From: Streptomyces sp. DSM 110735
GTDB lineage: Bacteria > Actinomycetota > Actinomycetes > Streptomycetales > Streptomycetaceae
NCBI RefSeq assembly: GCF_016482685.1
Contig: NZ_JACYHF010000014.1
Coordinates: 94,924 to 158,923 of the forward strand
DNA: 64,000 nt
Reading direction: 5' to 3'
The notes beneath the pieces are model-generated. The model was not told the DNA's origin, made no database searches, and worked only from the letters and a program-made list of their open reading frames with translations. The position numbers and the translations under genes are program-made. Numbering within the stretch: position 1 is the stretch's first letter; each line of letters starts with the position of its first letter. Positions 57,437-64,000 of this stretch are shown piece after piece.

Positions 57437-58255
57437 TCAGCGCCGCTCCCGCTCCTCCACCACCGAGTTGTACGCCGCCACCCGTGCCCGCCGCGCCGTC
57501 CGCTCCACCGGGCGCAGCGCCGCCGACCGCGCCGCCATCTCCGACGCGCTCACCGCACCCCCGTGCCCGCCCCCGTACGCCAGGGACACCAGCAGCCCGA
57601 TCCGCTCCGCCAGCTCAAGCACCCGCACCGCGCGCGGCGGATACCCCGGCGACAGCACCTCGTATCCGTGGCCGCCCGTCACCCGCACCCCCGCACGGCG
57701 CGGCGCCTCCGCCCGCGCCCGGTACGCGTCGATCGCCGCCTCCGCCACCGGACCCGACGCCGCCACGTCCAGCCGCGTCAGCACCTCCGTCGCCTCGCGC
57801 AGCGCCTCCGCCAGCTCCCGCTCCGCCTCGCCCAGCGAGGGCACGTCGGCGGGGGGCGCCTCCCGCACCGGCAGCACCTGCCAGACCACCTCGGTGTGCA
57901 CATCACCCTCGGGTCCCGCCTCGGACACCTCCGGAACCAGACCGAAAGCCGCCCCGGAACAGACCACCGCCTCCTCGGCCTCCAGCGCCCGCGCGTTGAA
58001 CTCCGGCGGACCGCTCAGCCCCAGCGGATGCCCCGGCGCGGGCAGCGCCACCCGGAACCCCGTCACCCCGAGCCCCCGCAGCTTCCCCAGCGCCAGCGTG
58101 AGACCGACCACGCCCTCCTCGCCCGGCAACCCCGCGACCCGGTGCACCGCGTCCTCGCCCACGACGGCGAGTACGGCGTCATCCGGGGAGACAAGTCCGG
58201 CCAAAAGGGCATTTCCCCAAGCGGCGAGGCGTCCTGAACGCGGTTCCGTGAGCAT
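57437..58255 (-). CDS. Hypothetical protein, actinobacterial
   Basis: A 272-residue soluble protein. The start MLTEPRSGRLAAWGNALLAGLVSPDDAVLAVVGEDAVHRVAG and FRVALPAPGHPLGLSGPPEFNARALEAEEAVVC suggest a compact alpha/beta fold. Residues 150-272 are mostly helical and basic (REATEVLTRLDVAASGP). I recognise no domain. The N-terminus matches proteins always found near chpE in Streptomyces as far as I recall. Divergent from the ABC ATPase gene across about 150 bp. Confidence 0.75.
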   Translation of the reverse strand: MLTEPRSGRLAAWGNALLAGLVSPDDAVLAVVGEDAVHRVAGLPGEEGVVGLTLALGKLRGLGVTGFRVALPAPGHPLGLSGPPEFNARALEAEEAVVCSGAAFGLVPEVSEAGPEGDVHTEVVWQVLPVREAPPADVPSLGEAERELAEALREATEVLTRLDVAASGPVAEAAIDAYRARAEAPRRAGVRVTGGHGYEVLSPGYPPRAVRVLELAERIGLLVSLAYGGGHGGAVSASEMAARSAALRPVERTARRARVAAYNSVVEERERR

Positions 58256-58405
58256 CCCCCCACCCTAAGGACCGGACCGATGGAATGGAGCACCACACTC
58301 GTGGCGTAGATTTCATATGGGCTGCGCCCATTGGCGTGGCGGCCCGAGCCACAGGCGTACGCGACAGCCGAGACCGGCCACAACGCAAGGGGAGACAACG
58401 CGCTC

Positions 58406-59197
58406 ATGAGCGATGTTCTGGAGCTTCAGGACGTATCCGTGGTCCGTGAGGGCCGGGCTCTGGTGGACCAGGTCAACTGGTCGGTCAAGGAGGGCGAGCG
58501 CTGGGTCATCCTCGGCCCCAACGGCGCGGGCAAGACCACCCTCCTCAACGTCGCGTCCAGCTACCTCTTCCCCACCAAGGGCACCAGCACCATCCTCGGC
58601 GAGACCCTCGGCAAGGTCGACGTCTTCGAACTGCGCCCCCGCATCGGCGTGGCCGGCATCGCCATGGCCGAGAAGATCTCCAAGCGCCAGACCGTCCTGC
58701 AGACCGTCCTCACCGCCGCCTACGGCATGACCGCGGGCTGGCACGAGGAGTACGAGGACGTCGACGAGCAGCGCGCCCGCGCCTTCCTCGACCGCCTCGG
58801 CATGAGCGACTTCCTCGACCGCCGCTTCGGCACCCTCTCCGAGGGCGAGCGCAAGCGCACCCTGATCGCCCGCGCCCTGATGACCGACCCCGAGCTGCTG
58901 CTCCTGGACGAGCCCGCCGCCGGACTCGACCTCGGCGGCCGCGAGGACCTGGTCCGCCGCCTCGGCCGACTGGCCCGCGACCCCATCGCGCCCTCCATGA
59001 TCATGGTCACCCACCATGTCGAGGAGATCGCCCCCGGCTTCACCCACGTCCTGATGATCCGCCAGGGCAAGGTCCTCACCGCGGGCCCGATCGAGCTGGA
59101 ACTGACCTCCCGCAACCTCTCCCTGTGCTTCGGCCTCCCGCTCGTCGTGGAGCAGGTCGGGGACCGCTGGACCGCGCGCGGCCTGCCCCTGTCCTGA
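58406..59197 (+). CDS. Lone ABC transporter ATP-binding protein
   Basis: A 263-residue ABC ATPase with Walker A GPNGAGKTTLLN (near residues 37-48), signature LSEGERKRTLIARAL (variant LSEGE), Walker B LLLLDEPAAGLDLGG and the H-loop VTHHVEEI. No permease gene adjoins it. The YlmA-like spacing of the signature and the lack of a partner suggest either a permease elsewhere or a non-transport role. ATG 58406 follows AAGGGGAGA. Confidence 0.9.
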   Translation: MSDVLELQDVSVVREGRALVDQVNWSVKEGERWVILGPNGAGKTTLLNVASSYLFPTKGTSTILGETLGKVDVFELRPRIGVAGIAMAEKISKRQTVLQTVLTAAYGMTAGWHEEYEDVDEQRARAFLDRLGMSDFLDRRFGTLSEGERKRTLIARALMTDPELLLLDEPAAGLDLGGREDLVRRLGRLARDPIAPSMIMVTHHVEEIAPGFTHVLMIRQGKVLTAGPIELELTSRNLSLCFGLPLVVEQVGDRWTARGLPLS

Positions 59198-59301
59198 TCC
59201 GTCCGGCATCCGCCACGCATCCGCCACGCATCCGTTCCTGATCCGGGCGGCCCCCGTCCGCACCCTGTCGGCGGCCCGCCCCACGGCCCTACCATGAGCC
59301 C

Positions 59302-59733
59302 GTGGACGACATCGGCGCATGGGTGTGGTGGCTCGTCGGCGCGGCGGCGCTCGGAATCCCCCTCGTGATCACCGCGATGCCCGAATTCGGCATGTTCGCG
59401 GTGGGAGCCGTGGCCGCCGCCGTCGTCGCGGGGCTCGGCTTCGGCGTGGTGATCCAGGTGCTCACCTTCGTGATCGTCTCCGTCGCCCTCATCGCCGTCG
59501 TCCGCCCCATCGCCCTGCGGCACGACCGGCAGCGCCCCCAACTGGCCACCGGTGTGGACGCGCTGAAGGGCAAGCAGGCCGTCGTCCTGGAACGCGTCGA
59601 CGCCTCCGGCGGCCGCGTCAAGCTCGCCGGGGAGATCTGGTCGGCCCGCGCCCTCGACGCCTCACGCGCCTACGAGATCGGTCAGGAAGTCGACGTCGTG
59701 GACATCGAGGGAGCCACCGCGCTCGTCATCTGA
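59302..59733 (+). CDS. NfeD-like membrane protein
   Basis: A 143-residue protein with membrane helices in its first half (about residues 5-25 and 30-62) and a C-terminal OB-fold-like NfeD domain (ALKGKQAVVLERVDASGGRVKLAGEIWSARALDASRAYEIGQEVDVVDIEGATALVI). GTG 59302. NfeD proteins pair with SPFH proteins in membrane microdomains; the SPFH gene follows 83 bp later. Confidence 0.92.
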   Translation: MDDIGAWVWWLVGAAALGIPLVITAMPEFGMFAVGAVAAAVVAGLGFGVVIQVLTFVIVSVALIAVVRPIALRHDRQRPQLATGVDALKGKQAVVLERVDASGGRVKLAGEIWSARALDASRAYEIGQEVDVVDIEGATALVI

Positions 59734-59816
59734 TTCATCTGCCCCCGAGTTGGGCAACGGTCTGACAGACTCGACCAGCAAGATCTTCGACAGCGGAGAG
59801 GGGTACGGGGAACACG

Positions 59817-60791
59817 ATGGAACCGGTCATCATCGTCCTGGTCATTCTGGTGGTGTTGGTCTTCATCGCCCTGATCAAGACCATCCAGGTCATCCCACAG
59901 GCCAGCGCCGCCATCGTCGAGCGCTTCGGCCGCTACACGCGGACCCTGAACGCGGGCCTGAACATCGTGGTCCCGTTCATCGACACCATCCGCAACCGCA
60001 TCGACCTCCGCGAACAGGTCGTGCCGTTCCCGCCCCAGCCGGTGATCACCCAGGACAACCTGGTCGTCAACATCGACACCGTCATCTACTACCAGGTGAC
60101 CGACGCCCGGGCCGCCACCTACGAGGTCGCCAGCTACATCCAGGCGATCGAGCAGCTCACCGTCACCACGCTGCGCAACATCATCGGCGGCATGGACCTG
60201 GAACGCACCCTCACCTCCCGCGAGGAGATCAACGCCGCCCTGCGCGGCGTCCTGGACGAAGCCACCGGCAAGTGGGGCATCCGCGTCAACCGCGTCGAGC
60301 TGAAGGCCATCGAGCCGCCCACCTCCATCCAGGACTCGATGGAGAAGCAGATGCGCGCCGACCGCGACAAGCGCGCCGCGATCCTCACCGCGGAAGGCAC
60401 GCGCCAGGCCGCGATCCTCACCGCCGAGGGCGAGAAGCAGTCCCAGATCCTGCGCGCCGAGGGTGAGGCCAAGGCCGCCGCCCTGCGCGCCGAGGGCGAG
60501 GCCCAGGCGGTCCGCACCGTCTTCGAGGCCATCCACGCGGGCGACCCCGACCAGAAGCTGCTCTCCTACCAGTACCTCCAGATGCTCCCGAAGATCGCCG
60601 AGGGCGACGCCAACAAGCTCTGGATCGTCCCCAGCGAGATCGGCGACGCCCTCAAGGGACTCTCCGGCGCCATGGGCAACTTCGGCAACTTCGGCGGAGG
60701 CGGCGGCAGCACCGGTGGTGGCGGCGGCTCCGTCCCCCAGCAGCACAAGGGCACCGGCACCGACCGCCGCGAGCGTCCGTCCATCGACTGA
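59817..60791 (+). CDS. SPFH/band 7 (stomatin-like) membrane scaffold protein
   Basis: A 324-residue protein with one N-terminal helix (residues 4-22), then the band 7 domain: QASAAIVERFGRYTRTLNAGLNIVVPFIDTIRNRIDLREQVV through IGGMDLERTLTSREEINAALRGVLDEATGKWGIRVNRVELKAIEPP. It ends with the Ala/Glu/Gly repeat coiled coil (AILTAEGTRQAAILTAEGEKQSQILRAEGEAKAAALRAEGEAQA) and a Gly-rich tail. It forms rings in lipid domains and probably works with the NfeD protein. Confidence 0.95.
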   Translation: MEPVIIVLVILVVLVFIALIKTIQVIPQASAAIVERFGRYTRTLNAGLNIVVPFIDTIRNRIDLREQVVPFPPQPVITQDNLVVNIDTVIYYQVTDARAATYEVASYIQAIEQLTVTTLRNIIGGMDLERTLTSREEINAALRGVLDEATGKWGIRVNRVELKAIEPPTSIQDSMEKQMRADRDKRAAILTAEGTRQAAILTAEGEKQSQILRAEGEAKAAALRAEGEAQAVRTVFEAIHAGDPDQKLLSYQYLQMLPKIAEGDANKLWIVPSEIGDALKGLSGAMGNFGNFGGGGGSTGGGGGSVPQQHKGTGTDRRERPSID

Positions 60792-60819
60792 CCCCGGTCC
60801 GCACGACGCCGTACGCGAC

Positions 60820-60852
60820 AGGGCCCGCCTTCCTCCGAAGAAGGCGGGCCCC
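60820..60852. terminator. Bidirectional terminator between the SPFH and HNH genes
   Basis: GGGCCCGCCTT (60821-60831) pairs with AAGGCGGGCCC (60841-60851), extended by A-T and C-G pairs, with a 9-nt loop. It lies between the two convergent genes. Confidence 0.9.
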
Positions 60853-60881
60853 GCTGTTTCACAAGTCCTCGTAAGCCAGAC

Positions 60882-61388
60882 CTACGCTGCCCGCAGCGCC
60901 AGCCAGTCCGGCAGCGCGTCGAAGTCCTCGTTCCCCAGCGCCAGGAGCATCGCGTCCGCAGGCGTCGGCTCGAACGGCTCCCACAGCAACGGCATCCCCG
61001 CCTGCTCCGGAGTCCGGTCCGCCTTGCGGTGATTGTCCTCCGCGCAGGACGCCACCGTGTTCAGCCAGGTGTCCCCACCACCCTGCGCCCGCGGCACCAC
61101 ATGGTCCACCGTGCTCGCCGAGCGCCCGCAGTACGCGCACCGGTGCCGGTCCCGCACCAGCACACCCCGCCTCGACCAGGGCGCTTGTCTTCGGAACGGC
61201 ACCCGTACGTATCTGCACAGCCGGATCACCCGGGGCGCGGGTATGTCCACGTCGGCACCGCGCATCCGCAGCACGGGGTGCGCCTGCTCCACGACCGCCT
61301 TGTCCTGGAGGACCAGCACGACAGCACGGTTCAGCGTCACCGTCGACAGCGGTTCGAAGCTCGCGTTCAGGACCAAGGTGCCACGCAT
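60882..61388 (-). CDS. HNH endonuclease family protein
   Basis: A 168-residue nuclease. The HNH core is CAYCGRSASTVDHVVPRAQGGGDTWLNTVASCAEDNHRKADRTPEQAGM (near residues 85-135), with the zinc CxxC pairs and the catalytic His in VDHVVPR. An N-terminal segment (MRGTLVLNASFEPLSTVTLNRAVVLVLQDKAVV) is typical of the small actinobacterial HNH proteins. ATG 61388 has GGAGG upstream. Function unknown; it is not part of a visible restriction system. Confidence 0.92.
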   Translation of the reverse strand: MRGTLVLNASFEPLSTVTLNRAVVLVLQDKAVVEQAHPVLRMRGADVDIPAPRVIRLCRYVRVPFRRQAPWSRRGVLVRDRHRCAYCGRSASTVDHVVPRAQGGGDTWLNTVASCAEDNHRKADRTPEQAGMPLLWEPFEPTPADAMLLALGNEDFDALPDWLALRAA

Positions 61389-61479
61389 CAAGCCCACCTC
61401 CCGTGTGCCCGCCCACCCCCCGGCGGACGTGGATCAACTCTGGACGGGCGCGTCGAGATGGACAACGCAATAAAAAAGC

Positions 61480-61515
61480 GCCCGCCCCTGATCACTTCCA
61501 AGACCAGGGGCGGGC
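61480..61515 (-). terminator. Intrinsic terminator of the PEBP gene
   Basis: On the minus strand GCCCGCCCCTG pairs perfectly with CAGGGGCGGGC over a 14-nt loop, followed by GCTTTTTTATT, a genuine U tract, rare in this GC-rich genome. It lies 18 bp past the PEBP stop and stops the transcript before the HNH gene. Confidence 0.93.
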
Positions 61516-61532
61516 AAACACCGAAGCGGGGA

Positions 61533-62072
61533 TCAGCTCTCCGCGGGAATCTCGTACTCCCCGATGAGCTGGGCGCGCGCGAGCGCGTGGAAACGCAGAT
61601 TGAAACCGACGAAGGCCGGCGAGGCGTCCGCGTCCGGACCGAGTTTCTCCTGGTCGACGGCGTACACCGTGAACACATAGCGGTGCGGGCCGTCCCCGGG
61701 CGGCGGGGCTGCCCCGCCGAAGTCCTTGGTCCCGTAGTCGTTGCGCGCCTGAATCGCGCCCTCGGGCAGTCCGCCGGACTTCCCGCTGCCCGCACCGGCC
61801 GGGAGCGACGTCACCGAGGCAGGGATGTCGAACACCACCCAGTGCCAGAACCCGCTGCCGGTCGGCGCGTCCGGGTCGAAGCAGGTCACGGCGAAGCTCT
61901 TCGTCTCCGCCGGGAACCCCTCCCAGCTCAGCTCCGGCGAGACATTCCCGTCGGAGTAGACCTGGGCGCCCTTGAGCACCCCGCCCGGCTCGATGTCCTC
62001 ACTCGTCACCGTGAACGACGGCACGGGCGGATGGAAGTCATGGGGGAGCGGCCGCCGCTTGAGCTCGGTCAC
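61533..62072 (-). CDS. YbhB/YbcL Raf-kinase-inhibitor-like (PEBP) protein
   Basis: A 179-residue PEBP-fold protein. Landmarks are FTVTSEDIEPGGVLKGAQVYSDGNVSPELSWEGFPAETKSFAVTCFDPDAPTGSGFWHWVVFDIPAS (residues 20-90; the DPDAPTG and GxxHW ligand-site motifs) and GPHRYVFTVYAVD near residue 128. GTG 62072 has AGGAGG. Bacterial function is unclear; some bind small lipids or act as inhibitors. Confidence 0.95.
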   Translation of the reverse strand: MTELKRRPLPHDFHPPVPSFTVTSEDIEPGGVLKGAQVYSDGNVSPELSWEGFPAETKSFAVTCFDPDAPTGSGFWHWVVFDIPASVTSLPAGAGSGKSGGLPEGAIQARNDYGTKDFGGAAPPPGDGPHRYVFTVYAVDQEKLGPDADASPAFVGFNLRFHALARAQLIGEYEIPAES

Positions 62073-62112
62073 CTCGGTACCTCCTGATCGATTCCGTTCA
62101 GTGCCCCCGAGC

Positions 62113-62895
62113 CTAGAACCAGTTGCGGCGACTGCCGACCTCGGACAGCCACTGGTTCAGGTACGCCGCCCAGTCGGTGGCGTGGAAGTCGTGCAGGCCC
62201 ACCTGGAAGGAGCGGAAGGTGTCGGAGCCCTCGCTGAACAGACCCGGCTTCTTGTCCATCTCAAGGACGACGTCCATCGCGTGCTCGTCGGCCACGAAGC
62301 TGATCTCGACCTGGTGCAGACCCCGGTACTGCGACGGCGGGTAGAACTCGATCTCCTGGTAGAACGGCAGCCGCTGCCGGGTGCCCCGGATGTGACCGCG
62401 CTCCATGTCCGCGTTCTTGAAGCGGAAGCCGAGCTGGATGAAGGCGTCCAGGATCGCCTTCTGCGCGGGCAGCGGGTGCACGTTGATCGGGTCCAGGTCC
62501 GAGGAGTCCACCGCACGGGCGATCTGCAGCTCGGTGGTCACCCCGATGTGCATCCCGCGCAGCTCCTGCCCGTCGATCATCGTGACCGGCGTCTCCCACG
62601 GGATCTCCAGACCGAACGGCACCGCGTGCACCGCCCCCGCCTTCAGCTCGAAGGCACCGCCGAGCCGCACCCGCGTGAACTCGATGTCCTGCTTGTACTC
62701 CTGGTCGCCGCCCTCCACCTCGACCTTCGCCTGAAGACCGACCGACAGCCCCTCGATGTTCTGGTCCACCGAGCCGCCCTGGATGTGGACCTCGCCCTGC
62801 ACGACACCACCGGGCACCACGTTGACCTCGGTCAGCACCGTCTCCACCGAGGCGCCACCGGCACCCAGGCTCGCGAGCAGCTTCTTGAACGCCAT
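62113..62895 (-). CDS. Spo0M-like sporulation control protein
   Basis: A 260-residue arrestin-fold protein of the SpoOM family. MAFKKLLASLGAGGASVETVLTEVNVVPGGVVQGEVHIQGGSVDQNIEGLSVGL opens the first beta-sandwich; FGLEIPWETPVTM and GVTTELQIARAVDSSDLDPINVHPLPAQKAILDAFIQLGFRFKNAD the second half. In Bacillus Spo0M influences entry into sporulation, and Streptomyces genomes keep it. ATG 62895. The stop lies 40 bp before the PEBP start, so the two genes may be co-transcribed. Confidence 0.94.
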   Translation of the reverse strand: MAFKKLLASLGAGGASVETVLTEVNVVPGGVVQGEVHIQGGSVDQNIEGLSVGLQAKVEVEGGDQEYKQDIEFTRVRLGGAFELKAGAVHAVPFGLEIPWETPVTMIDGQELRGMHIGVTTELQIARAVDSSDLDPINVHPLPAQKAILDAFIQLGFRFKNADMERGHIRGTRQRLPFYQEIEFYPPSQYRGLHQVEISFVADEHAMDVVLEMDKKPGLFSEGSDTFRSFQVGLHDFHATDWAAYLNQWLSEVGSRRNWF

Positions 62896-62997
62896 TTACT
62901 CTCCCCTTACGAATGGACCTTCGCCCCGTACAAACGCGATCCGGGCCCGACCGGTTCCGCCATGACGGCGACCCGGGCTGCACTACCCTCGGAGGGC

Positions 62998-63639
62998 ATG
63001 ATCACGCCACCGGACCGTACGCCACTGCCCCGGGAGTTCCTCGACCGTCCCGTCCTGGAGGTCGCCCCCGACCTCCTCGGCCGCCTCCTGGTCCGCACGA
63101 CACCCGACGGTCCGATCGTCACCCGCCTCACCGAGGTCGAGGCGTACGACGGCCCGAACGACCCCGGCTCCCACGCCTTCCGCGGTCGCACCGCCCGCAA
63201 CGGCGTGATGTTCGGTCCGCCCGGCCACGCGTACGTCTACTTCACCTACGGCATGTGGCACTGCATGAACCTCGTCTGCGGACCGGAGGGACAGGCGAGC
63301 GGGGTACTGCTCCGCGCCGGCGAGATCGTGGAGGGCGCCGAGCTGGCCCGCGAGCGCCGCCTCTCCGCCCGCAACGACAAGGAACTGGCCAAGGGTCCGG
63401 CCCGCCTCGCCACCGCCATGGACATCGACCGCTCCCTGGACGGCACCGACGTCTGCGGCCCCGAGGCAGCCCCGCTCCACCTCCTGACCGGCACCCCCGT
63501 CCCCGCCGACCAGGTGTGCAACGGACCGAGGACGGGCGTCTCCGGCGACGGCGGTGTCCACCCCTGGCGCTACTGGGTCGACGGCGACCCCACGGTGAGC
63601 CCCTACCGCCCCCATGTACCGAGACGCAGGTCACGTTGA
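62998..63639 (+). CDS. DNA-3-methyladenine glycosylase (AAG/MPG family)
   Basis: A 213-residue base-excision repair enzyme that removes alkylated purines. PREFLDRPVLEVAPDLLGRLLVR opens the fold. The catalytic Glu lies in RLTEVEAYDGPNDPGSHAFRG, and NGVMFGPPGHAYVYFTYGMWHCMNLVCGPEGQASGVLLRAGE is the conserved DNA-binding face. ATG 62998 has GGAGGG upstream. Its TGA is inside the -35 box of the first rRNA promoter. Confidence 0.96.
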   Translation: MITPPDRTPLPREFLDRPVLEVAPDLLGRLLVRTTPDGPIVTRLTEVEAYDGPNDPGSHAFRGRTARNGVMFGPPGHAYVYFTYGMWHCMNLVCGPEGQASGVLLRAGEIVEGAELARERRLSARNDKELAKGPARLATAMDIDRSLDGTDVCGPEAAPLHLLTGTPVPADQVCNGPRTGVSGDGGVHPWRYWVDGDPTVSPYRPHVPRRRSR

Positions 63640-64000
63640 CTCGCTCTTGGAAGGTGCGTAATGTAGCCCGAGCCGCTTGACCCGGGTACGGCGATCGCCA
63701 GTAGACGGAAGCGGCAAACCCACTACCTACGACTTCCCCTCAGCGGGGGTCGATTCGGCGTGCCCGCATGTCCGAATTGAATCCGCAAGGGCTCGATTAT
63801 GAGTCCGCGAGGGAATCGGCTAACGTAGTGAATGTCGAAAGGCCGAACGGCGAAAGCCGAAAAGCCCAGACAATCCCGCCGACCGGGAATCGGACACCGA
63901 AAAGCGTCTGATAGAGTCGGAATCGCCGGAAAGGGAAACGCGAAAGCGAGAACCTGGAAAGCACCGAGGAAATCGGATCGGAAAAAGATCTGATAGAGTC
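63636..64000 (+). promoter_or_regulatory. Promoter array of a ribosomal RNA operon
   Basis: The sequence is the leader that precedes Streptomyces 16S genes, judged by its AGCACCGAGGAAATCGGATC and GATCTGATAGAGTC text and purine-rich tracts. Promoter candidates: TTGACT (63636-63641) with TAATGT (63659-63664), 17-bp spacer; TTGACC (63677-63682) with TAGACG (63702-63707), 19 bp; TTGAAT (63777-63782) with TATGAG, 15 bp; and two related units CTGATAGAGTC with -10 boxes at 63913-63918 and 63994-63999. The 16S gene lies beyond the window. Confidence 0.88.

Noticed and set aside
63640..64000. tRNA gene in the terminal non-coding stretch
   Set aside because: No cloverleaf or GGTTCGANTCC arm seen; the text is that of an rRNA leader.

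Overview
This window is a high-GC actinobacterial chromosome segment, almost certainly from a Streptomyces. The evidence is a Cys-less chaplin (ChpE type), a WhiJ-type HTH/DUF397/ATPase cluster whose regulator carries a TTA (bldA) codon, a 'streptophobe' membrane protein, InhA-type FabI, a PHO-box-preceded PiT transporter, and an rRNA-operon promoter array at the right end. From memory, the order (cob genes, pit, moaA, tyrS, fabG/inhA, serB, queA-like, chpE) resembles the S. coelicolor SCO18xx core region. Most of it is conserved core chromosome, not a genomic island.

Layout. 1-2.1 kb: cobalamin genes cobD-cobQ (cobQ cut by the window edge) behind a cobalamin riboswitch. 2.1-4.6 kb: phosphate transporter with PHO box, and a secreted GH25 lysozyme. 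4.8-10 kb: class II aldolase, alpha/beta hydrolase, unknown 468-aa protein, VOC protein, YpfJ metalloprotease. 10-12.4 kb: a repeat-filled spacer, a possible leaderless 7-codon leader ORF, and an ABC-F ATPase. 12.7-17.1 kb: small HTH protein, enoyl-CoA hydratase, and an Asp23/DUF2273/DUF6286/AmaP envelope-stress operon with a divergent companion. 17.2-28 kb: SDR lacking the catalytic Tyr, GH15, SURF1, zinc-ribbon protein, DEDDh-BRCT exonuclease, alcohol dehydrogenase, CopD, CaiB, subtilisin. 28.3-34.4 kb: DUF485-ActP acetate uptake pair, moaA, DUF3099, GlsB, tyrS. 34.4-37.3 kb: TldD/PmbA metalloprotease pair. 37.4-39.9 kb: WhiJ-type regulatory trio followed by a Phd/PIN toxin-antitoxin module with a clear palindromic operator.

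40-41.6 kb: FabG-FabI of type II fatty acid synthesis. 41.9-45.4 kb: secreted protein, FadR-type regulator divergent from a CynX/NimT-type MFS exporter whose promoter looks leaderless and lies in the likely operator, a 39-aa transporter-associated peptide, small membrane protein, SixA. 45.5-52.5 kb: SerB, streptophobe protein divergent from a double-FHA ABC transporter, SLT-domain cell-wall protein. 52.9-57.1 kb: diverged QueA-like protein with SDR, then a NarL-type two-component pair next to the ChpE chaplin. 57.4-63.6 kb: unknown protein, lone ABC ATPase, NfeD-SPFH pair, HNH nuclease, PEBP protein, Spo0M, 3-methyladenine DNA glycosylase. 63.6-64 kb: rRNA-operon promoters whose first -35 box overlaps the glycosylase stop codon.

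Recurring oddities are short tandem duplications that copy a gene's stop codon (three independent cases), tandem-repeat spacers, and two promoter/ATG arrangements typical of leaderless transcripts. I saw no insertion sequence, prophage, CRISPR array or tRNA gene. Start codons are by-eye choices based on Shine-Dalgarno sequence, overlap and family N-termini.
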